Positions 10,447-22,900 of a stretch of DNA of 64,000 bases are shown in pieces. Source of the stretch: Guillardia theta CCMP2712 (Eukaryota; Cryptophyceae; Pyrenomonadales; Geminigeraceae); NCBI RefSeq assembly GCF_000315625.1, contig NW_005434587.1, positions 220,392 to 284,391 of the forward strand, given 5' to 3'. The position numbers and the translations under genes were made by a program. Under the pieces are notes generated by a model. That model was not told the DNA's origin. It ran no database searches and worked only from the letters and a program-made list of their open reading frames with translations. The first letter of the stretch is position 1. Each line of letters opens with the position of its first letter.

Positions 10447-13400
10447 CAAGCTATGTCTTGTCGTTCGCTTCTCCTTCCTGTCATTGAATGTCTTTGGTCT
10501 AGGTTGCAGTTGTCCCCTGGGGATATCACGGAGACGCGAAAAAGCTGAAAGAAAAGTTTAGAAGGTCCAAGAACATCAGGTTTGACAAGTTTGCGCCTTT
10601 CACAAATTTGACATGGTCGGTACCAGCACCACATCCACCCTCAGCAGCCCCATCAGCAGCCCGGAAGATCTAGAGGAGAGAGATCAATGGGCTCGAGTGA
10701 ACTCTGCGAGCATACAGGAAGGGGATGCTCTAGAGGTGCTTCCTCCGGCCAAGGGGGAGGTCTTTCGCAGAGGCGATGGGAGCAGGTTGGAGGAGGAAGG
10801 AGGAAGGAGCAGGGACCTGTCGCCTCCGAGCTCGAAGGTGGAGGGAGGGGGGAAGTTCAAGTCGCTGTCGGTCGACGTGTCGAGCAGGAGTAGGAGGGAT
10901 GGGAAGGGGAAGAAGGCGAAGGCGTCCCCGCAACGAGCTCTGTCTCCTTCCGCCATCCTGCACAGCCAGCTGCTTGCCAAGATGAGCCCAGCTGAGAAGA
11001 TCGCAGAGTCGGTTCGCTCGCAGGGGCTGCGGCAGCGGCATGGCTACACGCTTGCTCGGCATCCTCCTCTTTTCAGCGTGAGTGGCCTGGAGGCTCCTCC
11101 CTGGTGCCTGACGGGAAGTTCAGGACGAACCAGAGTCGTTCTCAGGTGGGGTAGCGGCTGGAGGGACCGCAGCACAGCTGGGGTTTGTGCACTACTGGAA
11201 GAAGCAGGTCGACTCGTCTCCAGCAGGTTCGAGGAGGAGGAGATGGGGGAGAGCAGGAGCAGGCGCAGGAGCAGGTGCAGTAGGAGTGGGGGGAACAGGA
11301 GTTGATTGTGGGAGGAGCAAGAGGAGCAGGAGCAGGAGCAGGAGCAGGAGCGGGGAGTGGTTATGGGAAGGAGTTGTCATTTGATTGCAGTCTCGTCTCC
11401 TGCTCTACGGACGGGAAATGTTTCTCGGTTTCTCAACTTCTCCCACCACGTTGGCGAAGACGAAGACCTGTCGCCTTTGGAGGAAGCAAAGGAGCCAAGA
11501 TTCGCAAGAGTTCTTTCCCTCTCCGCTCCTACCAAGTGACGAAGCGTCGACTGGCATGCTGCTGCTGATGTTGATCGGCAGGCCACTGGGAAATGTTGTT
11601 CTTGCCGGACCTCTCTTCACCAACAACGTCAAGTCCTTCTCGTGCTTGCATGTGTTGATGTTGTGTTGCCAGGTGTTGTCAAGAGAGCAGATTGAACAAT
11701 ACCTGAGAGAGGAGATGAGGAACTTTTTCAGGAATGAGAGGTCTTGCTGGTTGCTTGTTGTTTGACAGATGTTCATGCAGTTTCAAGGAGAGGAAGTCCG
11801 TCTGTGAACGATGGATGCCCTTTCTTCATGTGTTAGAGAAGTAAGATGATGCTGGTGACGTGCGGAAAGTTGCAATCATGATGAAGTTGCGGACTAGGAT
11901 ATCACGATGTTTGCGTGAGAATGTCGTCACTGAAGATTACTTCTACGTGAGGGAGGTGCTTGTGGAGGAGGAAGGCGAGGACGATCGGGAAGAAAGGGAG
12001 AAAAGAAATGGGCTGAAGGAAAGGAGGAGGACGAGCACAAGGTAGATGATTGAGCTCGTCAGAAATGTAGAAAAGTTTATCTGTTCTATCAGGAGCTGTC
12101 GGAGCCTCTTGAACCCAAGGAGGTCATTTCTTGTCTTGTTTTCCTGCTCCTGTTCTGTGCTGTTCGTTTGGTTTACATTCTCTCTTCTATTCTCCCTCTC
12201 TTTCTCTCTCTCGCTCTCTGTCTCTCTGTCTCTCTGTCTCTCTGTCTCTGTCTCTGTCTCTGTCTCTGTCTCTCTTCGCTTTACCTTCTCTTTTCACCAT
12301 CTTTCTCCTCTTTGTGTTCTTCATCTTTCGTTTATTGTACCTCTCTCTCATGGTTATGCAACTTCTGATTTTGTACTTAATTTCTGTTTCTCACTCGTCA
12401 TTCTCTCTTTCGTTTGCATTCTCATCAGGTTTGGAAAGAGAGGTCACTGATGGACAACGAGATCTCAATCTCCCTGGAGGACAACATGTCGCGTCCCCTT
12501 CCTCCGCTTCCCTACGGTGAAGAAGATGAAGATGAATGGCCTGAGTTGCCTCCTCGAAACATCGGAGTTTCAGTCGACATGGTGAGAGGTCCCAAACAGT
12601 CTGATGTTGATGTCTCATGAGAAAATTTCAAAACTATGGAGACAACAACATTTGAACATTCACTTTTTTCCCTCATCCCATTCCACTCTGTTTCTGGTTC
12701 AAAACGCTGCAATGACGTTGATGCTTGTCAAAACCTCTTTCTCCGTCCTTGTAACTCACAGATGTCGCAATAGATCTTGGCGTTCTCAAAGTACGGCGGG
12801 GAGAAGCTTCAGTCTGAGATCCTTCAGCAGTCATTCGATGAAGTGCACATTCCTGCTTCGGTGACACGTTTCTGTCCACCATCACCCCAGCTGAACCTGA
12901 GCAACAGGAGAACGAGAAGCTGAGAATCGACCATGTCCCGGTCTGCAGACTTGCCGAGCTGATCAGCCTTGTGAGGTCAGACGATGATATTCACATCGAC
13001 GTTCTCCTTCACGTTCTCCTCCTCCCCCCCCTTCCCCGCCCGTCGACTCCATCCTGCTCCTTGTCCTGCTTCCCATTCCCCTCCTCCTCCTCCTCCTCCT
13101 CCTGCTCTTGCTCCTGCTCCTGCTCCTCCCTCCCTCCCTCTCCTCCTCCTCCTGCTCCTTGTTTGTTTTGTTATTGCCGATGGTGGTGAGATCGTTGAAA
13201 AGAGATGTCGTCAGGCAACAGGTCAACTCTTGTTATGATCATGACATCATGGTCCAACAATGCTCTTCGCGCATTGAGGTATCAGGAGCTGCCGACAGCC
13301 ATGGCTGATGTCCTGCTGGGCAGCTGCTCAAGGAGAAGCTTTCAGTGCTCAATTGCAACCAATCGGATCTCGAGCAGATCTGTGAAAGCATGAGGTAAGG

Positions 13401-13987
13401 AGGAGGAGGAGGGGAGGAGGAGGGGAGGGAGGAGAAGGGGGAGGGGGAGGGGGAGGGAGGAGGAGGAGGAGGAGGAGGAGGAGGAGGAGTGGAAGGGGGA
13501 GGAGGAGGACTGAAGAGAGAAATACGAATGAGAGGGGGAGGAGGAGGCGGCGGTGGAGCCGAGAAACTGAATGCGGGTGCTCAGGAACGCGATGAAGGAG
13601 GAGAAAAGGAGATCAGCCATTGTCTCCTCGTCAGTGAACATCAGCTACTATCTCCGACATGGCGGGCTGAGTCTGGGCGGCTTCACTCCTCGAATGACCA
13701 AGGAAGGGAACGAGAGGCTGGTGAGTAGAGGGAGGGGGAGGAGGGGGACAGGGGAAGAGAGAGGAAGGGAGGGAGGGACGAAGGGGGAATGGTGAAGAGA
13801 GAAGAAGGGAGGCAGGGCAGGGGAGGGCAGGGCAGCTAGGAGAAGGGAGGGAGATGAAGGAGGGAGGGGAGGGGAGGTTGGGGAGGTGGGAGGAGAGGGA
13901 GGGGAGGAGAGGGAGTTGGTTTGATCATTTGCGGTGCAGATCAAGGCATTGAGTCCTCCCCTCGTTCGATCCTCTCTTGCTCTATAG
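10092..13987 (+). CDS. multi-exon gene of unknown function, low-complexity linkers
   Basis: Coding-like exons on the + strand include 10286-10363 (KLFAQFDGEKKALSPM), about 10505-10565 (VAVVPWGYHGDAKKL), a long Ser/Pro/Lys-rich stretch from 10613 to about 11080, 12429-12579 (acidic, PLPPLPYGEEDEDEWPELP), 12780-12860 (AFSKYGGEKLQSEILQQSF), 13330-13392 (LLKEKLSVLNCNQSDLEQIC), 13589-13722 (YYLRHGGLSLGGFTPRM) and a last exon 13940-13987 ending at TAG. The introns are full of simple repeats: GAT at 10372, CT/CTCTGT at 12190, GGA at 13390. Not all phases could be reconciled. Exon borders and the start (10092 or 10613) are tentative, and this could be more than one gene. No known domain was recognised. 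Confidence 0.4.
10372..10446. repeat. (GAT)n microsatellite
   Basis: About 25 uninterrupted copies of GAT/ATG follow a good donor-like site (CCG|GTGATTGG), so the repeat lies within a probable intron. It creates artificial poly-Asp and poly-Met reading frames. Confidence 0.95.
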
Positions 13988-14284
13988 AATCAAATGTATG
14001 TATGTAATGCCTTCCCGTTCCTCCCCCTCCTGCTCCCTGCTCCTCCTCTCGCTCCTGTCCCTGTTCCCGCTCCCTTCCCCAATCCTGCTCTTCGTTATCC
14101 TCCTCTTGCTCCCGCTCCAACTGCTGCTGCTCTCACAGTCTCTGTTTTCCACTCATCCTCAGGGCTCTTTCTCCTTGGGAGGCCTGACAACTCCTTAGTT
14201 CCTCTTCGTCTCTCCTCCTCTCCCTGTCACCTTCCTCGCCGTTTTGCTGCTGGTTTCGGCGCAGGAGGGAGGCCTGAAAACGTC

Positions 14285-17200
14285 TCAACAAGCGAGGAGA
14301 GGGGACGAGAATTTTTCACCTCCTTCCTGCTTCTCACCCTCCTGGTCTTCCTGTTGGTCCTCTTTCTCCGGCTTGCTCGACGTCGCAGCCGCCGAGTCGA
14401 CCTTGCGAGGGCGACCTCTCCTCTTCTTGGTTTCGGTGCCAGTCTCCACCTTCGCTTCTGTTTCTGATGTCTCTCCGCTTTCTTCGAAGCTCGATTCTCT
14501 TTCCGCATCCTTTCTTGCCTCCTCCTCCTCCTTCACCACCTTGGTCCGTCTCCTTGCAGCCGGAGCTACGACCTCCTCCTGTTCCTCCTTCACCTTCCGC
14601 TGCCTCTCGTCCCATCCAGCCCTAAACTCTGTGCTCGATCCCCCTTCCATTTCTTCGTCCCTCCCCTCAGGCCTTCGCACTTTCCTCACCTGCCACTTCT
14701 GATTGGCGGGCAAACGCTCCCGCCTTTCGCCTCCTCCTCCTCCTCCTCCTCCTCCTCCTTCCCTTCCTTCCCAATCTCTCACACCTGCCCCTTCTCTATC
14801 TGTCCTTCCTCTTGCTCCTGCTCCTCTCCCTCCTCCTCTTGGGTCTTCTCCCGCTCCTTCTCGCCACTGGCCCGTCGGTCTTCCTGTGAATTCTCCTCTC
14901 CCCCCCGCGGCTGCGCTCCTGCCTCTCCTCGTGACCTCCTGCCCGTCTTGTCGGCCGACTGCGCGATGTCAGGAAGAGCCTCTTGGAGAAGAGCCTGCAG
15001 AGGAGATCAGCATTGGCTCTGACAGGAAGAGAAGGAGATGAGGAGACAGGGGGGGAGAGACTAGACGGAAGGAGAGGAAGAGTAGAGCAGAAGTGGCTGA
15101 GATGAATTGGGCTGAGAACTGCATCTCAACGGAGAGGAGAGGAGAGGAGAGGAGAGGAGAGGAGAGGAGAGAGAGGAGAGGAGAGGAGAGGAGAGGAGAG
15201 GAGAGGAGAGGAGAGGAGAGGAGAGGAGGAGACGAGCGGTGGAGAGAAAGGCAAGACCTCCTGCTGCTGCATTTTGTCAAGGATAGCCTTGCTCTGAGAG
15301 CTAGCTCGCTCCATCAATGCTCGACGGGGACGGCGCCGACCGAATGGATCGACGATGCCGCGCGTGATGTCGGACTGGGAAGTGGAGCCGGAGTAGGAAT
15401 CCTGTACTCATTCATGAGAAACGAAAAACAGAGCAGGGAAAACAGAAGACAAAGGGAAACGATGAAGAAGTACAGCAGCAGACTTCAACAAGAAGTAGCA
15501 CGAGAAGGTATGAATTCAACAAGAGATAGGAGCAGAACGGAATGGAGAAGGCGTTGTAAGAGCAGGAGCAGTTTGCACCTCAAACATGTCGTTGTCTTCA
15601 ACATTCTGCAAGTTCTCAATCAATCAAGATCATGGCGTGAGATTAACATGATATACCTTGACGCTTTCTGTCCGAGGTTGCTTTTCTTTTTGTACATTGT
15701 TCTTCCTGCAGTACCAGCAAATATGAAAGAATGTCACGTCCTCGTCGTGTCATGTTCATTTTCATCATCATCAAAACCCATTCTCCATCATCCTCATCGT
15801 CTCCATGAAACGAAAGCACCAACCTTGCTGGATCTGCTATCAAGTAGGTGGACCCATCCGGCAACACCTGAAAACAAATGGTTATTGATAAGCAATGAAT
15901 CGAAGAGCAAGAAAGCAGAAAAATTATCACAAGCGTGTCAATCCAAGAATAGAGAATGAGACCAAACGGTATTGACACTTGAACATGACAGGAACAAGCA
16001 AACGCAGAGAACAATAAAAAAAACTCTTTTTCCTTCTTCTGTCCCTCTGGCATAATCACGATCGCCATCATCATCATCATCGTCGTCGTCGTCATCACCA
16101 TCGTCATCATCGTATTCGCATAATATTATCATCGTAACATGTATCATTCTCATGGTATGATCTTTTCTCGAAATCTACACCTGAACAGGGTCCGCATTGA
16201 AGTCGTTGTCCCAGTCAATAGACCGATTTGAGCCTGGCTTGTCGGTTAGAAAAGAACTTCGAAAAAAATGCAGAACATTGTCCAGACAAAACCATAAAGT
16301 TAGACATGTTTGAAGTCCCAAAAGATGATTGATGGTAATTCATAGATAGGATCGATGATGAAATCAACAACTTCAACAGTTAAGATCTTTCTTGCGAACT
16401 GACATGAATCATGATAGATGCAAATGAAAGAAAAAATGTTGATGATGTATATGACACCATATGATCAATTCTGGATCAACGAGAACAGATGCTTTTACCT
16501 TTTGGTCGAATGGGCTCGACTATATGACCGAAAATGACCTTGAAAACGATTCCGTCAGAGCAGAATATCAGCAGGACAACTGTTATTATCATCATTATCA
16601 TCATCATCTCTCATTGATCTTTGTCATCATGGCAAGGGTGGGTGCTGAACTCGAGAAAAGAAAGCACCTTCTTCTGTATGGGATCAAAATAATCAACTCT
16701 CAGGTTGTAATGCGTCCAATCCTGTCACAACATCAGGCAAGAGAACACTTCGTTTGACAACAAACAGATTCATGGTCGTCATCGAAGATTTCAACGGGAT
16801 GCCAATCGTCGGCTGCAAACTTCCTTCAGCAGGGAGGTCTGATCATTCCGATAACAACAACCAGTTACGTTGTACTTCGGGTCCTTGCACCTGAAAAATA
16901 CAAATTAAGACAGACAGGCAGGAAGGTTTTCCATCCAGGATGGAAAAGCATGCAAGAGTTTTTGATAGTGCAATAGAAGATCTGTGTCAGAACAAAGTTC
17001 GCCTCACCGCTCGAACAAGTCAGAGCCAACAACGTCCCTTGCGAACCTGAAGCAAACGAGATGGAATCATTACAATACCCTGTCACTCCAACTTCCTTCC
17101 TCCCCATCTCCACCTCTCCCCCCCTCGTCCTCCCTGCTTCTTTCTCTAATTTAGGATTCATTCAGCCTCTTTGTCTTGATCCCACCCTATTCTTGCTCTT

Positions 17201-18160
17201 CCTCGTAATTTCCTCCGACCCAAACTTTCTCCATTACCTGTATGTCATTTTCTCCTTCGAGATTGCATTCTTCTGCTCCTCGTATGTCGGATTGTACCTC
17301 AAGGCCTCCACGCATACAGTCAGCCTCCTCCACACGCTCTCCCCCCCCCTCCTCCCCACTTTTCCCCTTCCCCACTCCCACCCCTCCCACCCCTCCTGCT
17401 CCTCCTGCTCTCCTCCTGTTGAAAAACCAACTCCGACTTCCTCTTCCACTTCCCCCCAGCCAAGCACTCTCACTCTAGGGTCGAGCCTGACAGCTTGAGG
17501 AGGGATTCGTTTCCTCTGAGCCAGGTGCACCTGTCGATGGCTGAGCGTGAAAAGACAAAGATACAACTCAGGCACCTGTATCCTCCGACCTCCGACGTCC
17601 CTATCATTCATTGCAAGGATTGCTGTCCGCGCATCTTCCGCATTTCTGAAGGCGAGCAATGGTGGTCAAGAGCGTTCTCGAAGCATTTCCTCTGATTCAC
17701 CTGAACACAACGTGCCCGTACCCTCTAGAACGATCGTTCTTGTCATCGTATGAAACCTTCACGAGGGAAGAAAAACGTCAAAGACGGAATTCAGCAGCAA
17801 CGAACGAAACATGATCACCTGAGCGTTGAATATGGGGCCGAATTTTTCGAACAGCTTTTGCAGCCCGTAGCTGTCAACAACCCAAGGAAGATTTCCAACA
17901 AACAGCACTTTGTCGTCATCCGGTTCTTGTTCCGACCCAGACATGTATAACCGAACTGATTTTTGCCTTGTGCTGGCCAGCAAAAACTTGTTTGCTGGAT
18001 TCAACATTGGCGACACAAAAGATTGGAGGAGGAGAGAAGAGGAGAACGAGTTCTGCTTGTTGGGATGGCGCAAACAGATGCTGTTGACGTCAACCCACCC
18101 GGTCGTGAAAGAAGCAGCGAAGTTGAGAGTGAAAGCAATCAGTACCCAAGATCGAATCAT
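14285..18160 (-). CDS. plastid-targeted RRM RNA-binding protein with AT-hook tail
   Basis: The ATG at 18160 begins a signal peptide (MIRSWVLIAFTLNFAASF) followed by a basic transit-like region to about residue 75. This is the bipartite leader of secondary plastids, with Phe near the cleavage site. An RRM follows: RNP2 VLFVGN at residues 85-90 and RNP1 RGYGHVVF at 125-132. Exons 17819-18160, 17701-17756, 17576-17645, 17474-17530, 17238-17305, 17008-17046, 16869-16890, 16698-16812, 16499-16579, 16181-16233, 15824-15867 and several to 14285 join in phase. The middle part (IVLLIFCSDGIVFKVIFG, PIRPKGSNRSIDWDND) is not recognised. The C-terminal third is charged and disordered with one AT-hook (KKRRGRPRKV). 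Plastid RNA processing or nucleoid binding is inference. The gene could also be two genes divided near 16700, and its last exon may lie further left. Confidence 0.6.
15130..15231. repeat. (GGAGA)n pentanucleotide repeat in an intron
   Basis: About twenty copies of GGAGA lie between the exon ending DKMQQQE and the exon starting ALLQEALP on the minus strand. The repeat leaves a long but meaningless EERRGEE frame on the + strand. Confidence 0.95.
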
Positions 18161-18838
18161 CTTGTCGCTCCTTCGAAGCAAAACAGAGCCTCAAGGCGGC
18201 TTATGATTGTCCTGATAGAAACGTCATTCAGGATTCAGTACAGCAAGCAACCGAGCAAGCTTCATTGTTTGAGCTTGTCTTCTGTAAGCGTTTACTTCCC
18301 TCACACAAAATGATCCTACGCTTCGACTATAGATCTTTCATTCAATTTTCTTCCCGTCTTTCCCACCCATTATACTCAATATACACCACGAGCTTCCATC
18401 CATACGTTTGCTTCTGATCACGACACTTTCCTGATCCTGATCCTGCACTTGCCCCTGCACTTGCCCCTGCATCTGGCCTACTAATCCTCCTCCTGCCCCT
18501 TTGGATTTCTCTCTACCCCCTCTCCTTCTTTCCTTCCCTTCTCTGCCCTCGTTCAACCTCCCTTCCTCCTCCTCCTCCTCCTCCTCCTCTTCCTCTCCCT
18601 CCACCTCCCCCTCGCTCCGACATGCGGCTATACGACATGGGCTCGGCCCAAGCCGGCCACCCAGCCACCAAATACCACCTACCCCAGCACTTCAATGCAG
18701 GTTGACCAGTGAATATGGGGTAGGGGAGGAGGGATCCTTGGAGCGAGGGGTGGGGTCCATGGTCGAGAGGCAGGGAGCTTAAAGGTAGGGTGAAGCAGTG
18801 GGAAAAGACCGGTAGTGATCCGGATCGGGGGTGCGATT
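18161..18838. other. intergenic region between divergent genes
   Basis: No coding exon is visible. The region holds pyrimidine-rich tracts, a (CTC)n run near 18556-18596, a TGATCCTGCACTTGCCCCTGC-type tandem near 18430-18475, and G-rich boxes (tggggtagggga, aggggtggggtc) at 18716-18760 just before the gene at 18839. Confidence 0.5.
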
Positions 18839-19565
18839 ATGGAATCGGGGAGAGGGATGGCGATGGCGGTTAAGGGAGGAGGAGGAGGAGGAGGAGGAGG
18901 AGGAGGAGGAGGAGGAGGAGGAGGAGGAGGAATTGTGGTCAGTTCAGCGTTTTCAACGCTAGATGGACACTTGAATCCGATAATGGGCAGCCAGAGGAGC
19001 AGAAGACCCATGGACATGAGCAGAAGTTTGAAAATGCGCAAAGACAAGGCGAGCTCGGAGTTTGAGATGCACAAACGGATATACTGGCAGGCGAGCTACG
19101 CCAACTTGATTGTCGACAAGGAAAGGGGGAAAGAGAAGAAGGTTCCCTTGAAAGGTAGAGAGGATGTGATTTGAGGCCTTAGTGATTGTTGTTGTTCAGT
19201 GCTGAACATGAAGTTCATGGTGAGGGAGTCCACAAAAGGTGAGGAGAGCCATGCAGGCATGGCCTATCTGACATGGAGATCAGAGAAGTACAGCATCATG
19301 AAGCTCGCCTTCATCTACCTCATAATCTCGACCTTCTTCCCGGCACTCCATGTTGTCATGTTCACAATTGTCATGTTGCAGCGAGTGACGGTATCTTCGC
19401 CCATGGCCGAGCAGTTCTGACAGTTTTTCGCAGTTTTACGCCACTTTGAGTCCAGAAGAGCAGGAACAAGAGCAAGGGTCCAAGTTTGGCTTCCTGCGCT
19501 CCTTTGCTGCCCTGGTTGCCACCATCACCGTCGTCTCATTTCTTCGTCTCCCCCGAGGACCATGA
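18839..19565 (+). CDS. two-helix membrane protein with poly-Gly N-terminal segment
   Basis: The ATG at 18839 is followed by about 19 glycines from a (GGA)n run, then a basic region, an intron (about 19155-19198) and the segment YSIMKLAFIYLIISTFFPAL with a continuing second hydrophobic part. After another intron from GTATCTTCG to the CGCAG near 19435, the last exon gives FYATLSPEEQEQEQG, then FGFLRSFAALVATITVVSFL, and the stop at 19563-19565. Two membrane helices separated by an acidic loop are likely. No family is recognised. The poly-Gly tract could instead be intronic, but the frame stays open through it. Confidence 0.5.
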
Positions 19566-19993
19566 TGGAGTTGGCAGAGGGGAGGGGACGATGTTGAACC
19601 GGGGAAGTGGGAGCAAGGGAGAGACGAGGGGAGCGAGAAACAGAGCAGGGAAGTAGTAACGAGGAAGAAGGAGAATGGTGAGATGTGGGGATAGATACGA
19701 AGTGGTCGGAATATTCTTGTATATGATTGTGGTTCTATGTGAATAAGTTCATGTACTATGATCTTCTCTCTCAGGCTTCCATCGATATCCATTGCTCGAG
19801 CTCGAACTTGGCCCCGAGCTCACTCATGTTCTTGTGCTGTTGCTGTGCACGCCGTCAGGTCGTATGGTAGGGATACGACAAGTGCAGGGGAACTGAGTAT
19901 GCTGCCAAATCCTCCCAACTGTTTGCAAACCTTTCGAGCGAACATCTACGAAGCTTTCTTGACAGCAGTAGCCGTCGACTTCATTGGACTCTG
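19566..19993. other. intergenic region between convergent genes
   Basis: This is the shared 3' side of two converging genes. I see no exon, RNA gene or repeat. Confidence 0.5.
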
Positions 19994-22900
19994 TTAAGAA
20001 GTTTTTGACTGCAAGGCTTGCTCCGTCTCACGACTGGGCTCATTCTTCACCTCGCCCTGGTCACTTTTGGTACTGCTCGTCACTTCCTCCTTCATCAAAC
20101 CAGCAGGCGCATGCCCACCCTCAGCTGCTACCGATGGCACAGGGCTGGAAGAGGCGCCCTTCTTGGGTTTCATTGGTCGAGGAGGAGAGGAGATGGGGAA
20201 GGAATTCAGAGCGACTTCGCCATTCAGAACTTTTGAAAGTTCGAGCACGAGAGCACCGAGATCTGAGACGACCAGCACTTCTGACCCTTCGCTGTCCTCC
20301 TTCTCCACCGAGACGGGTATCCAATGGTTCGCTACCAGCTGCAGCACGCCCGGCTGCGAGCTGGCGACGGCAAACTTGATCTGATTGTCTCCGCTATCCG
20401 CCCTAACCCACTTCCTGCCTTTGCAGGTCCCATCGTCATAAACCCCCGTCGTGATCTCACACACGTGACAGGCCTCGGCTGTGCACTCCCTCGCGTTCTC
20501 TGAGCACAAGGCAAACCAACTCTTCGTGGGTGGATGCTTGTAGAGAGTGCCCAGCAGCCTCTGGCCGGGCGCTGCCTTGGCCGGAAACGCCTCGGGTATC
20601 AGCTCTCCTGCCAGGATCCCGTAGGCTTCATCGACGCTCTCCTTCTCCTCCAAGACTCTTACGCACTTCTGCTCCTCCCCCTCCACTGTCACAGGACTCG
20701 GTCGAGCTGCTGTTTCCCCTGCATATTCGACAGACTCAACCTGTACGGGGATCCAACCCAACCATGGGAGGGTGAAGAGCTTTGGGTACAGAGACGCAGG
20801 GAGGTAGCGCGATGGCCCGCTGTCCTGCCCTGATCCCAAGTCCTTGAGCCACTCTATCGCCTTGCACGTGCCGTCGGTGTAGACGCCACTGTGAACTTGA
20901 AAGATTCGGAACCCTCGCAGCTCTCTGTCGTCGTCATCCACTACCATGGCAAACCAGGGAGTCACTGCCGGGTGTTTTGAGTCCCGGGGCTCGCGCTTCT
21001 TGGCAGAGCTCTGCTTCTTCTTCTGTTTCTCGTTCTCGCTCCTGGCCTTGTCTTCCCACTCGTGCTTCTCCTCGGGCGTCTGAGGGATCGTCAGTCTGAC
21101 ATGAAAGCACCTTGCTGGGATGTCTTACAATCTTTTTCCATCGTTCGCCCATTCTCTGCATGACCTCTTTCATGGGCATCTTAGGATTCTCCTGCACAGC
21201 AGTAAAACAACCGTCACACGAGTCCACACCAAACTCGCATCGAGCACCCAGACTCTCACCTTTCGAATCTCCTCACGAGCTTGATGGCTCCACAACCAGT
21301 ACGCTGAGATCGATTTCTTCGTCCCCGCATCATCATCATCGCCCGCACAATCTCGTTTCTTCTCTTGAGCATCCGCGCTGACCTGAAACTTGGGCCTTAT
21401 GCCATGGGCAGCGCAGTACTTCTTGTAAGCTGCGACATCTCGATTCCACTGATCCATCAGCTGAGAGTATTTCTTCTTGTAAACTCCCTTCTCAATCTCC
21501 TTCATCGATTTCCAATGCTCAGACGCGACGCTCATCAGCTCCGCATGTTTCAATCCTGGGTGACGTTGCTTCATGGTGTTGGAAGGATCCAGAAACCACA
21601 GCAAGAAAGCGTTCATCGGCTTCTTGGGGCACTCGGTGACTTCACGTTCTTCATCTTGATTGCTTGCAACCATGGAGATACTCCCAACGTTGGCCTGATT
21701 GACACGAGGATTCAGTTGAAAATCCAAGTCTCTCTTCCTCCTCCGCTCTTCAGCGTCCTCCCCAACATCAGCCCAGCGGTCGGTCTCGTAGGATAAGATC
21801 CCATCTTCAACCTCAAACTCCTCCAGGTCTTCTTCTCCCACCGCCGCAGAATCGAATTTCACATGCCACAGTGCCGCTGGAACGTTGAAGTACTCGCTGA
21901 CAAAATCAGAGACTTCCACAGGCAACCATCCTACGATAGTTCCGTCAGCTGCCGAGATTACTTGCTTCTCTCCAGCGTCATCGTACAGTGCTCTCCTGAC
22001 TCGCTTGCCAAGGAATTCACTTCCTTGGGTCCACCACTCGCCGTCTCCTTGTTCTCCCTGCTTGCCCGGCTCAGCCCCCGCGCGATTTGCTACAAGGTTT
22101 GCTTCTTGTGCCAGCGCAGAACTCGTAACAGCAACGACGTGGGGAACAACTTGTGAAGAGACCGAGCTTTGGCCATCGTATGCTTGGTGGGTCTGGTTGC
22201 TGTCTGGAGGAAGCTGGTGAGGCTTCAGCGGTGTGGGCAAGGGCTGAGCCTGTGGAACAAACGGAGGATTGTTGAGATGAGGTGACTGAGGTATTATCAC
22301 GTCCGGCGTCATAGCGTTGTGATGCATCGAGCTCAATTGGGTAGGAGCTTTCTTGTGCCTCGCCATTGAAGCGTCCACCTCTGCTTTTCTCTTCCTGCCT
22401 CGTTGCGGCCGAGATGGTGCAGCGGAAACCGAATGATAGGAAGGCTGCAAAGTGCTCCTTGCATGCACTTGACCCTGTTGATATGACAACACATGTGCCT
22501 GCGTGCTCCTTTGGCCGGCATATTGATTCTGCATCGAGTAGTATGCTGGCATATTTGAGGGAGCAGCTCCACCAGGATACATGCCATACGTGTCTCCACT
22601 GAGAGGTTGTGAAGGCAAGACGTCGTGAGGCTGATGGTACATCGGCTGCTCTGATGTCCACGAGGGAGGCAGGTCGGTGCTCCTTGACTGAACTGGATGC
22701 AAAGATCTCGAATCGAATTCAGATGGCACGTAGCTTCTATCTATGCGATTCATCGCATCCCTTGAGGCCACAGTACGGGGGTAGTTCGCCGGTGCATTCA
22801 GGTAGGAGGCAGGGGATGGCATCGTAGCGTTAGAAGTCCAGGCATCGGACATATTTACAGGGTATGCCTGCGGAGTAGCAAAGTTGCCAAGAGGCATGTT

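Noticed and set aside
10262-10561. Poly-Asp and poly-Met proteins
   Set aside because: They are readings of the (GAT)n microsatellite, which lies after a good splice donor.
15093-15959. 288-residue + strand frame with EERRGEE repeats
   Set aside because: It is a repeat-driven frame antisense to phase-consistent exons of the minus-strand RRM gene.
16181-16579. ITPase (HAM1)-like domain in the RRM gene
   Set aside because: The PRGSN-like and WD pattern is suggestive, but the N-terminal nucleotide-binding motif and the catalytic residues are absent, so the match is too weak to claim.
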